From Clostridiales bacterium (GTDB lineage Bacteria > Bacillota > Clostridia > Oscillospirales > Butyricicoccaceae), in assembly GCA_019421385.1 (NCBI GenBank), contig JAHZFK010000037.1:2878-20350 (forward strand): a DNA stretch of 17,473 nt. The letters run 5' to 3'. Below are positions 1 to 7,652 of the stretch, piece after piece. The position numbers and the translations under genes were made by a program. The notes under the pieces are model-generated. The model did no database searches. It was not told where the DNA came from and saw nothing but the letters and a program-made list of their open reading frames with translations. Positions within the stretch are counted from its first letter, which is position 1. Each line of letters opens with the position of its first letter.

Positions 1-153
1 TTTGTCCGTGGCGATGCGGCACGCTCAACAGAGGGCAGTGGCCTTGGCCTTGCCATCGCTAAAAGCTATGTCGAAGCTTGTGGTGGTGCATTTGCGGTTT
101 CGGTGGACGGAGACTTGTTTAAGGTGCAAATCACCTTTGCGATTCAGCCGTAA
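1..153 (+). CDS. Sensor histidine kinase, C-terminal fragment (partial)
   Basis: The reading frame open at base 1 ends at TAA 151-153 and gives 50 residues. It contains STEGSGLGLAIAKSYVEACGG, the G2 box and following helix of the HATPase_c ATP-binding domain of two-component sensor kinases, followed by the usual short closing beta strands (VSVDGDLFKVQITF). The gene begins left of the window, so its sensor domain and phosphoaccepting His cannot be seen. The family autophosphorylates and passes phosphate to a response regulator, which is probably further left. A hairpin terminator follows, so the gene ends its transcript here and is not joined to the GntR cluster. Family assignment is secure; the signal sensed is unknown. 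Confidence 0.85.
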   Translation, partial: FVRGDAARSTEGSGLGLAIAKSYVEACGGAFAVSVDGDLFKVQITFAIQP

Positions 154-180
154 GAGAGCGAAAACAGAACATGTGGGGAC

Positions 181-215
181 AAAGCCGATCTGGTGCAATG
201 CCGGGTCGGCTTTTT
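181..215 (+). terminator. Rho-independent terminator after histidine kinase
   Basis: AAGCCGA (182-188) pairs with TCGGCTT (206-212), with a further inner CTGG/CCGG pairing, and the stem runs into a T5 tract at 211-215. It lies 28 bases after the kinase stop codon. Confidence 0.8.
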
Positions 216-243
216 GTGTATAGAAATATTTTTTAGAAACTGG

Positions 244-281
244 TTGACATAGCGTAAATATTGTATATAATGAGTATATAC
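244..281 (+). promoter_or_regulatory. Promoter with perfect inverted-repeat operator for the GntR/ABC cluster
   Basis: TTGACA (244-249) and TATAAT (266-271) are separated by 16 bases and form a near-consensus sigma-A promoter. A perfect 7-base inverted repeat, GTATATA (263-269), ATGAG spacer, TATATAC (275-281), covers the -10 box and the expected transcription start. This is where a GntR dimer would block RNA polymerase. The next gene encodes a YtrA-type GntR protein, so autoregulation is inferred. The repeat itself is seen directly; the binding protein is not proven. Confidence 0.75.
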
Positions 282-302
282 GATATGGAAGGGGAGGATG
301 CA

Positions 303-680
303 GTGGACATCATCCTGTCGAATGTAGATGGCACACCGATTTATGAGCAGATCGCGCGTCAGATCAAGGCCAAGATCGTCGGCGGTGAATTGCAGCCGGG
401 CGAGGCGCTGCCGTCCATGCGATTGCTGGCGAAAGATTTACGGATCAGCGTGATTACAACCAAACGCGCCTATGAAGAGCTGGAGCGCGAGGGGTTTATC
501 ATCAGTCAGACCGGCCGCGGCAGTTTTGTGGCACCGGTTGGCGTGGAACTGCTGCGTGAGGAACAGCTGCGTAGGGTAGAGGCGCATTTGGAAGAAGCAG
601 CAAAAGCGGCGCATCTTGGCAATCTGGAAAGGGACGAATTTCTTGAGATTGCCGCGGCGGTATTTGAGGAGGGGATCTAA
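303..680 (+). CDS. YtrA-type GntR family transcriptional regulator
   Basis: A 125-residue DNA-binding regulator. The N-terminal winged helix-turn-helix is typical of GntR proteins: GTPIYEQIARQIKAKIVGGEL, then LPSMRLLAKDLRISVITTKRAYEELEREGFI and the wing SQTGRGSFVAP. The short C-terminal part (about 50 residues, Glu/Ala-rich helices) marks the YtrA subfamily, which dimerises without a large ligand domain and usually controls an adjacent ABC transporter in response to cell-envelope stress. GTG 303 is chosen as start because GGAGG (293-297) lies 5 bases upstream and the -10 box at 266-271 excludes the earlier in-frame ATG at 261. The stop TAA overlaps the ATG of the ATPase gene (TAATG), indicating translational coupling. 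Inferred role: repressor of its own cluster. Confidence 0.9.
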   Translation: MDIILSNVDGTPIYEQIARQIKAKIVGGELQPGEALPSMRLLAKDLRISVITTKRAYEELEREGFIISQTGRGSFVAPVGVELLREEQLRRVEAHLEEAAKAAHLGNLERDEFLEIAAAVFEEGI

Positions 681-1531
681 TGGAAAACGCATTGGAAATT
701 TCGGGTCTGTGCAAGCAATATAAAGGTTTTGCACTAAAGGATGTTTCGTTTACACTGCCGAGTGGCTGTGTGATGGGGCTCATTGGAGAAAACGGTGCAG
801 GCAAGACCACAACGCTCAAGGCGATTTTGAATCTGATTCACCGCGATGCGGGCACAATTCTTGTGCTTGGGCAAGATAATATCCGAGAGGAACGCGCGGT
901 CAAGGAGCGCATTGGTGTTGTGCTGGAGGACGGCTGTTTTCTCAACACGATGAACGCGTGTCAAGTGGATGTGTTAATGGGGAAAGCCTATCAGAACTGG
1001 CATTCTGAGCAGTTTTTCGGTTATTTGAAGCGGTTCGGCATTGATGAGAGCAAGAAAATCAAGGATTATTCCAAGGGAATGCGCATGAAAGTCAATATTG
1101 CTGCCGCGATGTCGCACGAAGCAGAACTTCTCATCATGGATGAACCGACAAGCGGTCTTGATCCTGTGGTGCGCGACGAGGTGCTTGACCTGTTCTATGA
1201 TTTCATGCAGGATGATGGTCATTCGATTTTGCTATCGAGCCACATTACCAGTGACTTGGACAAGATTGCTGATTATATCACCTTCATCCACGGCGGAAAC
1301 GTAGTGCTGTCCGAACCGCGCGACGTACTGCTGGACACCTATGGTGTGCTGCATTGTACGGCGGAACAATTGGCCGCACTCGACCCTGCGGCAGTGCGCG
1401 GTAAGCGCGCTGGCGCGTTTGGCTGCGAAGCGCTGGTGCGGCGGGACGGCGTTCCGCAAGGCTGGCCGGTGGAGCCGGTCAATATCGAACAGGTGATGCT
1501 GTTTTTGACGAGAGGGGAGGATGCGAAATGA
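680..1531 (+). CDS. ABC transporter ATP-binding protein (YtrB/BcrA-like)
   Basis: A 283-residue cytoplasmic ATPase that would power the permease encoded next. Walker A is GENGAGKT (residues 36-43), the ABC signature is the degenerate YSKGMRMKV (130-138), Walker B is LLIMDEP (150-156), and the switch His is H188 in LLSSH. At the Q-loop position the sequence reads VVLEDGCF, with no Gln, which I associate with YtrB-type ATPases. The C-terminal 70 residues are an extension beyond the nucleotide-binding domain. The start ATG overlaps the regulator stop codon and the gene ends in ATGA overlap with the permease. Relatives of this layout act in bacitracin/lantibiotic resistance or envelope-stress response; the substrate here is unknown. 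Confidence 0.92.
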   Translation: MENALEISGLCKQYKGFALKDVSFTLPSGCVMGLIGENGAGKTTTLKAILNLIHRDAGTILVLGQDNIREERAVKERIGVVLEDGCFLNTMNACQVDVLMGKAYQNWHSEQFFGYLKRFGIDESKKIKDYSKGMRMKVNIAAAMSHEAELLIMDEPTSGLDPVVRDEVLDLFYDFMQDDGHSILLSSHITSDLDKIADYITFIHGGNVVLSEPRDVLLDTYGVLHCTAEQLAALDPAAVRGKRAGAFGCEALVRRDGVPQGWPVEPVNIEQVMLFLTRGEDAK

Positions 1532-2187
1532 AAGCGATGCTCTATGCGGACTGGCTGAATTTCCGCCAGTCGATCCGATCTATGCTATTTATTTTGCTGG
1601 TGTTTGCCTTTACTGCTTTTACATGGGGCAAGACGATGTTTTTTATCATGATCGTTGCGATGCTCAGTATTTTGCTGCCTGCGACGCTGTGCGCTTCGGA
1701 TCAGGCTTATGGCTGGGATAAACTTAGCTTATCGCTGCCGATTTTACGTCGCGAAGTGGTGCAAAGCAAATTTTTGCTGGGGTTGTTAGTCAATTTGGCG
1801 CTGTTTTTGTTGGCTGCAGCGATGACAGCAGCATACTCTCTGGTTGATCCATCCACATCAATGACTGAAAACATGCTCAGCCTGTTCGCGGGCGAGTTGA
1901 TTGCGCTGTTCTTGATGGGGGTAATGTTCGCGATTACGTTTCGGTTTGGTGTAGAAAAGTCGCGGTATATCCTGATAGCGGTGGTTTGGATTCCGATTCT
2001 GGCGATGGCGGGGCTTGTAAAGTTCGACATTATCCCCGGTATAGTGGATGCAATCAATCAGGGCTTTCATCAGCTGGAAACTGCGCCGCTGGGTCTGCCC
2101 GTGGCAGCTGCACTGCTGGTCTGTCTGGCAGTTTATGCGGTCAGCTATGTCATCAGCGTGCATACCTATCAGAAAAAGGAGCTGTGA
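1528..2187 (+). CDS. ABC-2 type transporter permease
   Basis: A 219-residue integral membrane protein with about six hydrophobic helices: two close together near residues 15-55 (LFILLVFAFTAFTWG and FFIMIVAMLSILLPATL), then around 75-100, 115-140, 145-165 and 185-210. The segment ASDQAYGWDKLSLSLPILRREVVQSKF, between the second and third helices, is the cytoplasmic coupling region typical of ABC-2 permeases of the BcrB/YtrC kind. The gene starts inside the ATPase gene (ATGA at 1528-1531), so the two subunits are made together. The protein probably forms a dimer bound to two ATPase copies. Membrane topology is estimated by eye and the exported substrate is unknown. Confidence 0.85.
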   Translation: MKAMLYADWLNFRQSIRSMLFILLVFAFTAFTWGKTMFFIMIVAMLSILLPATLCASDQAYGWDKLSLSLPILRREVVQSKFLLGLLVNLALFLLAAAMTAAYSLVDPSTSMTENMLSLFAGELIALFLMGVMFAITFRFGVEKSRYILIAVVWIPILAMAGLVKFDIIPGIVDAINQGFHQLETAPLGLPVAAALLVCLAVYAVSYVISVHTYQKKEL

Positions 2188-2189
2188 CC

Positions 2190-2339
2190 ATGAAATTCTG
2201 CGAGTATTGTGGCAAGGCTTTTGACGATGACTGCACGGTTTGTCCGAATTGCGGTGCGCAGCTTCGTCCCCTGCAGGACAGAGAAACCGAGGAAAATGCG
2301 TTGACCGTGGAAGAAATGCTGCTGCTTGGTCTGCTGTAA
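2190..2339 (+). CDS. Small zinc-ribbon protein (49 aa)
   Basis: The ATG at 2190 is preceded by AGGAG (2176-2180) and lies 2 bases after the permease stop. The product has two CxxC knuckles, CEYC (residues 4-7) and CPNC (17-20), as in zinc-ribbon domains that bind one structural zinc. A short acidic linker and a leucine-rich tail (VEEMLLLGLL) follow. There is no membrane helix, so it is probably cytoplasmic. Zinc ribbons of this form often sit at the start of membrane proteins in Clostridia; here it stands alone as the fourth gene of the cluster. Function is unknown. It could be an accessory factor for the ABC proteins or a remnant of a longer gene. Confidence 0.75.
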   Translation: MKFCEYCGKAFDDDCTVCPNCGAQLRPLQDRETEENALTVEEMLLLGLL

Positions 2340-2401
2340 TGCAGTTTGATGCATAAAGAAATTTGCCGCGCCATATCCTGACCGTAAAGGGAGGGAGATA
2401 A

Positions 2402-2866
2402 GTGCTGTTGGTTTGGATCATAGGACTTGCTTTGCCGTTGGCGGTTGGTGGTTTGGCCGGTTGGCTGACGATGGGAAGCATGTCCACTTATAGTGCATTG
2501 GTACAGCCGCCGCTCGCGCCACCGTCGTGGGTGTTTCCGGTGGTATGGACGGTGCTGTACCTACTAATGGGGATTGCCAGCGTACTGATTTGGAAAGCGG
2601 ACGCGCCGCAATCCGAGAAACAGCAAGCGCTGACGTGGTACGGCGTGCAGCTTGCCGTCAATTTTGTTTGGCCGCTGCTGTTTTTCAATGCAGGTTTGTA
2701 TGGTGTTTCGCTCGTATGGCTGGTGCTGCTGCTGGTGTTGGTGGTGGAAACCATTATCGCATTTCGGGCAATCAGCCCTGTCGCAGCGGGATTGATGGTG
2801 CCATATCTGCTTTGGCTGCTGTTTGCGGCGTATCTGAATGCAGCAATTTGGTTGCTGAACCGCTGA
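2402..2866 (+). CDS. tspO: TspO/MBR family membrane protein
   Basis: A 154-residue protein with five predicted membrane helices and the conserved TspO pattern: PPLAPPSWVFPVVWTVLYLL after helix 1, NFVWPLLFF in helix 3, and PYLLWLLFAAYLNAAIWLLN in helix 5. Family members bind porphyrins, haem intermediates or cholesterol-like ligands and act in tetrapyrrole or stress responses; the bacterial role is not settled. The start is GTG 2402, with a GGGAGGGA ribosome binding site about 5 bases upstream. It lies 62 bases after the zinc-ribbon gene, with no terminator and no clear promoter between, so it is probably the last gene of the GntR/ABC transcript. A hairpin terminator follows at 2893. Confidence 0.93.
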   Translation: MLLVWIIGLALPLAVGGLAGWLTMGSMSTYSALVQPPLAPPSWVFPVVWTVLYLLMGIASVLIWKADAPQSEKQQALTWYGVQLAVNFVWPLLFFNAGLYGVSLVWLVLLLVLVVETIIAFRAISPVAAGLMVPYLLWLLFAAYLNAAIWLLNR

Positions 2867-2892
2867 AAAGGTTGAATTGATAGAGAGTTGCC

Positions 2893-2922
2893 GAAAGGAG
2901 CGGACAGTTGCCCGCTCCTTTC
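2893..2922. terminator. Bidirectional hairpin between convergent tspO and amidotransferase genes
   Basis: GAAAGGAGCGG (2893-2903) pairs perfectly with CCGCTCCTTTC (2912-2922) around an 8-base loop. It lies between two convergent genes and can serve both strands, although the T tracts are short. Confidence 0.7.
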
Positions 2923-2934
2923 TCAATGCCTATA

Positions 2935-3597
2935 TTAACAATGGGCGCAAAGCCAGGAAAAGAGCGGCAAATGATTGGCTTCTTCCACATCTTCGCAGAT
3001 AGGTGGCACCATGCGCTCCGGATGCCACTGCACAGCGAGCAGCGCTGCAGAGGGGTGGACAAGCGCTTCTACCGCACCATCAGGAGCATGGGCAACAGCG
3101 GTCAGATCGTTGGCAATACGGTCGATGATCTGGTGGTGATAGCTGTTGACAGTTGCAGTCGCGCCGAGCTGTTCGGCAAGCCAGCCCATACATTGGATAG
3201 GATGACAGCAACTGGCGTGACCAGCTACATGCTGCTGCAAGGTACCGCCGAGAAAGACGTTGATGGCTTGCATACCGCGGCAGACACCCAATATAGGCTT
3301 GCTACGGGCGAAGAATGCGTCAAATAATGCCTGCTCCTCCTCGTCCCGGACGCAATCAATGGATAATTGCTTGCAATCACACATCTGTCCGTATCGGGCA
3401 GGGTGAATATCACCGCCGCCCGCCAGCAGCAAGCCGTCACAGCGCGCAGCGAGTGCAGCAGCAGATGCGCCGCTGTGTATTACGCCGATGCCGCCGGCAG
3501 CAGACAGACAAGCGGTATATAATTCGGGCTGACGACGGAAAATAGACAGAGTGTCCATGAACCGCCCGCTGGAAATTAAGATTAACGGAGTCTTCAC
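2935..3597 (-). CDS. Class I glutamine amidotransferase, PuuD-like (gamma-glutamyl-gamma-aminobutyrate hydrolase family)
   Basis: A 220-residue cytoplasmic enzyme of the peptidase C26 family. The nucleophile is C106 in GVCRGMQ, and the His-Glu pair is H192/E194 in VQWHPE. The N-terminal half carries LLLAGGGDIHPARYG, typical of PuuD-type hydrolases that cut gamma-glutamyl amide bonds, for example in polyamine (putrescine) breakdown. Length is slightly shorter than E. coli PuuD. The start is GTG (3597-3595), supported by GGAGGG 7 bases upstream. No other polyamine gene is nearby, so the true substrate is open. It is divergent from the Na/Pi transporter and convergent with tspO. Confidence 0.88.
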   Translation of the reverse strand: MKTPLILISSGRFMDTLSIFRRQPELYTACLSAAGGIGVIHSGASAAALAARCDGLLLAGGGDIHPARYGQMCDCKQLSIDCVRDEEEQALFDAFFARSKPILGVCRGMQAINVFLGGTLQQHVAGHASCCHPIQCMGWLAEQLGATATVNSYHHQIIDRIANDLTAVAHAPDGAVEALVHPSAALLAVQWHPERMVPPICEDVEEANHLPLFSWLCAHC

Positions 3598-3627
3598 ACA
3601 ATATCCCTCCGGAAAGTGTTTTTACCG

Positions 3628-3656
3628 TTGACAGAGAATAGCGAAAACAGTATACT
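3628..3656 (+). promoter_or_regulatory. Consensus sigma-A promoter for the Na/Pi cotransporter gene
   Basis: TTGACA (3628-3633), 17-base spacer, TATACT (3651-3656). The -10 box lies within a perfect 10-base palindrome, CAGTATACTG (3648-3657), so the same bases also read TATACT on the minus strand, toward the divergent amidotransferase gene. No good -35 box is visible for that direction. The promoter position excludes the earlier in-frame ATG at 3616 as the start of the transporter. Confidence 0.8.
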
Positions 3657-3714
3657 GGAAAATGTATGGGGAACATCAGAGAATTGTAAAAGAGATGTGA
3701 AACGGAGGAGTTCC

Positions 3715-5496
3715 ATGGACTTCAATGCACTGTCCATTGTCCAGCTGATCGGTGGTTTGGCACTGTTCATCTATGGCATGACGACAATGGGAAAAGGTCT
3801 GGAGCGCGCGGCAGGCTCCAAGTTGGAAAAGACACTGGAAAAAATGACGGGCAATGTGTTTAAGGCATTGCTGATGGGCATGGTGGTCACGATGGTGATT
3901 CAATCCTCGTCGGCCACGACCGTCATGGTGGTTGGTTTTGTAAATGCGGGCATTATGTCGCTGCGGCAGTCTGTCGGCGTGATTCTGGGCGCCAACATCG
4001 GTACCACCATCACGGCGCAGATCCTGCGCTTGGACAGCGGTGGAGCAGTGAGCGAAAATCTGCTGATGCAGATGCTCAAGCCCAAGAATTTGGCGTATGT
4101 GATCGTGCTGGCAGGTGTCATCATCATGATGCTGGCCAAAAAACGTCGTACGCGCGATATTGCGGATATTTTTTCCGGTTTCGGCATTTTGTTTATCGGC
4201 ATGTCGATCATGGAAAGCGCGGTTGCACCGCTTGCGGATCTGCCCCAGTTTGCGCAGCTGTTTTCAACGATTGCGAATCCTGTTCTGGGCGTTCTGGTTG
4301 GCGCGGGCGTTACCGCTATCATTCAGTCTTCTTCGGCGTCGGTCGGTATTTTGCAGGCGCTGTCGACTACGGGTGCTATAACTTATGCAGCGGCCATTCC
4401 GATTATTTTGGGACAGAATATCGGTACCTGTATCACCGCTTTTCTGTCCTCGCTGGGTGGCTCGAAAAATGCGCGCCGCACCGCGATGGTTCATTTCTAT
4501 TTTAATCTGATTGGTTCGATTGTGTTCCTAGTCGCTGTTTATGCATTGGAATATACCGTCGGCTTTCCTTTCTGGGACAGTGCGATCGACAAGGGCGGCA
4601 TTGCAAACTTCCATACGCTGTTTAATGTCACCTGTACGATTTTGTTCCTGCCCTTTACCGGATTGCTGGTCAAGCTTGCCACATGGAGCGTACCCTCCGG
4701 CGAGGTGCAGGAGGACCCGCTGGTAAAGCTGGAGCCGCGCTTTTTGACCACGCCTTCGCTGGCGCTGGAGCAGGCGCAGCGCTGCATTGCAGATATGGGC
4801 GACGCAGCCAAGCAGAACTTCCGTTTGGCAACTGAGCCGCTTTTTGGTGAGGGAATGCCGAAAGAGGATATTTTCCGCGAGCATGAAAGCTTTTTGGATC
4901 GCGCGGAAGTTGAAATTGGCCGGTATTTGACCAATATCCATAACATCCGCTCGGTGGATCAGCGGCGGCAGCTGGCGGAGATGATGCATTCGCTGTCTGA
5001 TTTCGAAAAAATCGGCGACTACGCGCAGAATATTTTCGGCAGAGTGGATGAATTCCGCCAGACGGATATGTCTTTCTCTCAAGCGGCGATGCAGGAGCTG
5101 CATGCGATGTGCAGCGCTGTTGGGGAAGTGCTTGACTTAACGGTTGAAGGATATGTAACACGATCGGTATCGGTAGCCAAAACGGTGGAACCGCTCGAAG
5201 AAGTGGTTGATACGCTCAAGGAGCGTCTCAAGAGCCGCCATATTGAGCGACTGAGCCGCAATGAGTGCACTATGCAGACCGGCATTCATTTCCTTGACAT
5301 TGTGCATGATTTGGAGAAAATTAGTGATCACTGTTCCAATATTGCGATTTATACTATCCAGCTGGGCGAAGGCGCGCAGGAATTTGACACTCACGCCTAT
5401 GTCAAGCAGGAGTATAAGTCAACACCGCAGTTTGCAGAAAAGCTGCGTTACTATCAGGAAAAGTATCTAAAGCCGGTCGAGCAGATTGCTGACTGA
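3715..5496 (+). CDS. Na/Pi cotransporter family protein with C-terminal PhoU-like domain
   Basis: A 593-residue membrane protein for sodium-coupled phosphate transport. It shows the two inverted Na_Pi_cotrans repeats, each with the QSSSA signature (Q63-S66 and Q204-S207) followed by LGANIGTTIT (around 91-100) and LGQNIGTCIT (around 232-241). About eight to nine hydrophobic helices span residues 5-355. The remaining 230 residues are helical and charged, with repeats such as HSLSDFEKIGDYAQNI and HDLEKISDHCSNIAIY, which match the metal-binding E/DxxxD pattern of PhoU-like domains. ATG 3715 is chosen for its GGAGGAG site and promoter position. The gene is monocistronic, closed by a strong terminator. 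Phosphate direction (uptake or efflux) cannot be told from sequence. Confidence 0.92.
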   Translation: MDFNALSIVQLIGGLALFIYGMTTMGKGLERAAGSKLEKTLEKMTGNVFKALLMGMVVTMVIQSSSATTVMVVGFVNAGIMSLRQSVGVILGANIGTTITAQILRLDSGGAVSENLLMQMLKPKNLAYVIVLAGVIIMMLAKKRRTRDIADIFSGFGILFIGMSIMESAVAPLADLPQFAQLFSTIANPVLGVLVGAGVTAIIQSSSASVGILQALSTTGAITYAAAIPIILGQNIGTCITAFLSSLGGSKNARRTAMVHFYFNLIGSIVFLVAVYALEYTVGFPFWDSAIDKGGIANFHTLFNVTCTILFLPFTGLLVKLATWSVPSGEVQEDPLVKLEPRFLTTPSLALEQAQRCIADMGDAAKQNFRLATEPLFGEGMPKEDIFREHESFLDRAEVEIGRYLTNIHNIRSVDQRRQLAEMMHSLSDFEKIGDYAQNIFGRVDEFRQTDMSFSQAAMQELHAMCSAVGEVLDLTVEGYVTRSVSVAKTVEPLEEVVDTLKERLKSRHIERLSRNECTMQTGIHFLDIVHDLEKISDHCSNIAIYTIQLGEGAQEFDTHAYVKQEYKSTPQFAEKLRYYQEKYLKPVEQIAD

Positions 5497-5512
5497 GAAA
5501 AATAAGGCTGTG

Positions 5513-5548
5513 AAAAGCGCCGCGTTCGGTTGAACGCGGCGCTTTTTT
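5513..5548. terminator. Strong bidirectional terminator after Na/Pi gene
   Basis: A perfect 15-bp stem, AAAAGCGCCGCGTTC (5513-5527) with GAACGCGGCGCTTTT (5532-5546), closes a GGTT loop and has T tracts on both strands. The plus-strand T run overlaps the TAA stop codon (5549-5547) of the convergent coiled-coil gene, so one element ends both transcripts. Confidence 0.95.
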
Positions 5549-7652
5549 ATCCATTTTCTGAGGCAAATACACCATATACAGCAGAAAACAGCTTTTTGAA
5601 AATGTTAGCGATGCGGGATAGTACACCTTGATCTTCATCGGATGCATCCGGCTGGATGGCATCTTTTTCGGAAGGTGCAGAGATTTCTTTGGTCCGCAGG
5701 ATAAATTGCAGGCTGGATGGAGTTGGATTCTGGGAAGAGGTGACCGATTGCAGTTCCGCTTCGGCATCAATATTCAGTACGTTGGTATCCTCTTCTAAGT
5801 CTTTTTTCGCATCATTGATGGCACCGTGAATGGAATCATTGGCATTTTGCAGGCTGGAAGAACCGCTGGACGAGGAAGCACGGTTAAGCACGTCGATGAG
5901 ACCGTCCAGAGAGGCTTGTAGGCTGGCATCCGATTGATCGCGCACCGAGCGGAGATTATCGGTGGCCGATTGCAGTAAATCATTAGCTGAGGTAAGCGTT
6001 TTGGTCAGTGTGACCATCAGATCCGAGCATTTATCCGCAGCAGTGTTGGTCGTTTCGGTAATCTCATCAAGAGAAGCAGAGAGTGCGGGGATATCTGCAA
6101 TCAGCTGATGCACCCGCTCGAGTGTTTGATATGCTAATTCGGTGAGTTCTTTGCCTTCACCGATCAGATCCTGCGGCAGGCCGTCGTAATCGGTCAGAAC
6201 ACCGTTAATTTCATTCAGGTTATCGAGAATCGAATCCGCAGTTCCCAGCAGTCCGTTGGTGTCGGAGAGAATGTCCTCGAGGGCGCGAATGTTCTGTTTG
6301 ATAGCAGAGAGCGAACCAGAGGCGCTGTCCAGAAGGGATGAGAGCAGGGAGTACAACGGCTCACTCAAACCGCTGCTGTCTAAAATGATTTGCAAAGCGG
6401 CAATCTGACTATTGAGTGCGTCCATCTTCTCACGAAGCGTGCCCAGATGTGTTTGCAATGTTTTGGTATCCTGCTTGAGATCCTCTATGGCAGTTTGCAG
6501 TTGCGGAATTCTCAGCAGGTCATCGCCGGATGCATCTTGCAGATCATTTACGAAATCATCCAGATTGCTAAGTGTAGCATTCACATCCTTCAGAAGTTGC
6601 TGATAGGAATTGATATCTTCCGTGGTGGATTGCACGGTGTCCAACATGCTGTTGATCGTAGCCCCGAGTGTGGTCACGGTGGTTTTCATGGAGTTGAGCT
6701 CCGGAATCAGTGAATCGGTTTTTCCGGCCAATGCCTCCAGAGAGGATAAAGCGGCGTCGACCTTCGGATCTATTGTGCCGCGATCGGCAATCAGCTGTTT
6801 GCGTACGGCATTGATGCCGGAAATACCGCTCGAAAGTGCACCGAGTCCGCTTTGCATGGACTGCATGGAGTCAAGCATACTGCTTAGGCCTTCATATAGA
6901 CTGTCTCCGGAGCTGCCAAGACGGTCCTTGATATCTCGCATATCGGACAGAATATCCAGAGAAGAGAGCGTTGCGGGTGCCATGAACAGGATTAGTCCCA
7001 TGCTTTCAAAGGAATTCGAGCCAATGCGTACGGTAAATGTGCTTTCTTCGCCCGGAAGACCCATGAACATGACGATCTTATAGGTGCCGATGGACTGTAC
7101 CTGTGCGCCAGGAGCGTCGATCGAAAGTGCTTTGCTCATGTCGATGCCCGTGGCGCAAACCAGCATCATGTTATTTTTGTAGTATTCTCCGGCGGCATCG
7201 TTGGGTGTCGCATGGATATTCATTTCGATCAGACCGTTTGCACCAGCACATTTCTCTGCTTCCACCGGTACGCCGTTGAGCTTGTAAGATACATCAAAAT
7301 TCCAAGGCAGCTGGATGGAGGTACTGCTGTCCGGCACGCATTCGTAATAAAAGCGCTGCAAGCCGTCATCAGCAAGCGCCCAAGAAACTTCTCCGTCGGT
7401 TAATGTGGGCTCATCCAGTGTGGACATATTGTAGACATCGGAATAATTGCCGTAATCGGTAAATTCCGTATGTCCGTTTAGGCTGACACCCTTGACAATA
7501 CGGGTGTTTTCCGGTGTACCGTAATAGTCCAAATTGATATAGACCGCTTCGTCTGTTTGGATGGTGGGGGCGGCGGCCTGCGCCGTCTGCGGCAGCACGC
7601 ACAGAAGCGCCAGTGCGGCTGCCGTTAGGCGACGGAATTTATGATTCATCAT
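5547..7652 (-). CDS. Secreted coiled-coil protein, putative MMPL partner
   Basis: A 701-residue exported protein. Residues 1-27 are a signal peptide (basic start, LTAAALALLCVLP, AQA cleavage site). Residues 30-225 look beta-rich and globular, with a polar, Trp/Tyr/Pro-containing region. Residues 235-625 are long heptad-patterned helices rich in Leu, Ser, Asp and Gln, with XXXLXXG-like spacing as in Pip/YhgE-type proteins. Residues 640-665 hold a short folded segment (TPSSLQFILRTKEI), and the end (FKKLFSAVYGVF) is an amphipathic helix and not a clear membrane anchor. The start ATG lies within the last 14 bases of the MMPL gene, behind a GAGGAGG site, so the two are coupled. Not assignable to a named family; an accessory of the MMPL pump is inferred. 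Confidence 0.85.
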   Translation of the reverse strand: MMNHKFRRLTAAALALLCVLPQTAQAAAPTIQTDEAVYINLDYYGTPENTRIVKGVSLNGHTEFTDYGNYSDVYNMSTLDEPTLTDGEVSWALADDGLQRFYYECVPDSSTSIQLPWNFDVSYKLNGVPVEAEKCAGANGLIEMNIHATPNDAAGEYYKNNMMLVCATGIDMSKALSIDAPGAQVQSIGTYKIVMFMGLPGEESTFTVRIGSNSFESMGLILFMAPATLSSLDILSDMRDIKDRLGSSGDSLYEGLSSMLDSMQSMQSGLGALSSGISGINAVRKQLIADRGTIDPKVDAALSSLEALAGKTDSLIPELNSMKTTVTTLGATINSMLDTVQSTTEDINSYQQLLKDVNATLSNLDDFVNDLQDASGDDLLRIPQLQTAIEDLKQDTKTLQTHLGTLREKMDALNSQIAALQIILDSSGLSEPLYSLLSSLLDSASGSLSAIKQNIRALEDILSDTNGLLGTADSILDNLNEINGVLTDYDGLPQDLIGEGKELTELAYQTLERVHQLIADIPALSASLDEITETTNTAADKCSDLMVTLTKTLTSANDLLQSATDNLRSVRDQSDASLQASLDGLIDVLNRASSSSGSSSLQNANDSIHGAINDAKKDLEEDTNVLNIDAEAELQSVTSSQNPTPSSLQFILRTKEISAPSEKDAIQPDASDEDQGVLSRIANIFKKLFSAVYGVFASENG

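Noticed and set aside
2..223. Open frame of 73 codons at the left edge on the plus strand
   Set aside because: It overlaps the histidine kinase tail in another frame and runs through the terminator; the kinase frame has the G2 box.
1521..1721. Frame overlapping the start of the permease
   Set aside because: Alternative frame to the ABC-2 permease, which has the ATGA coupling and membrane helices.
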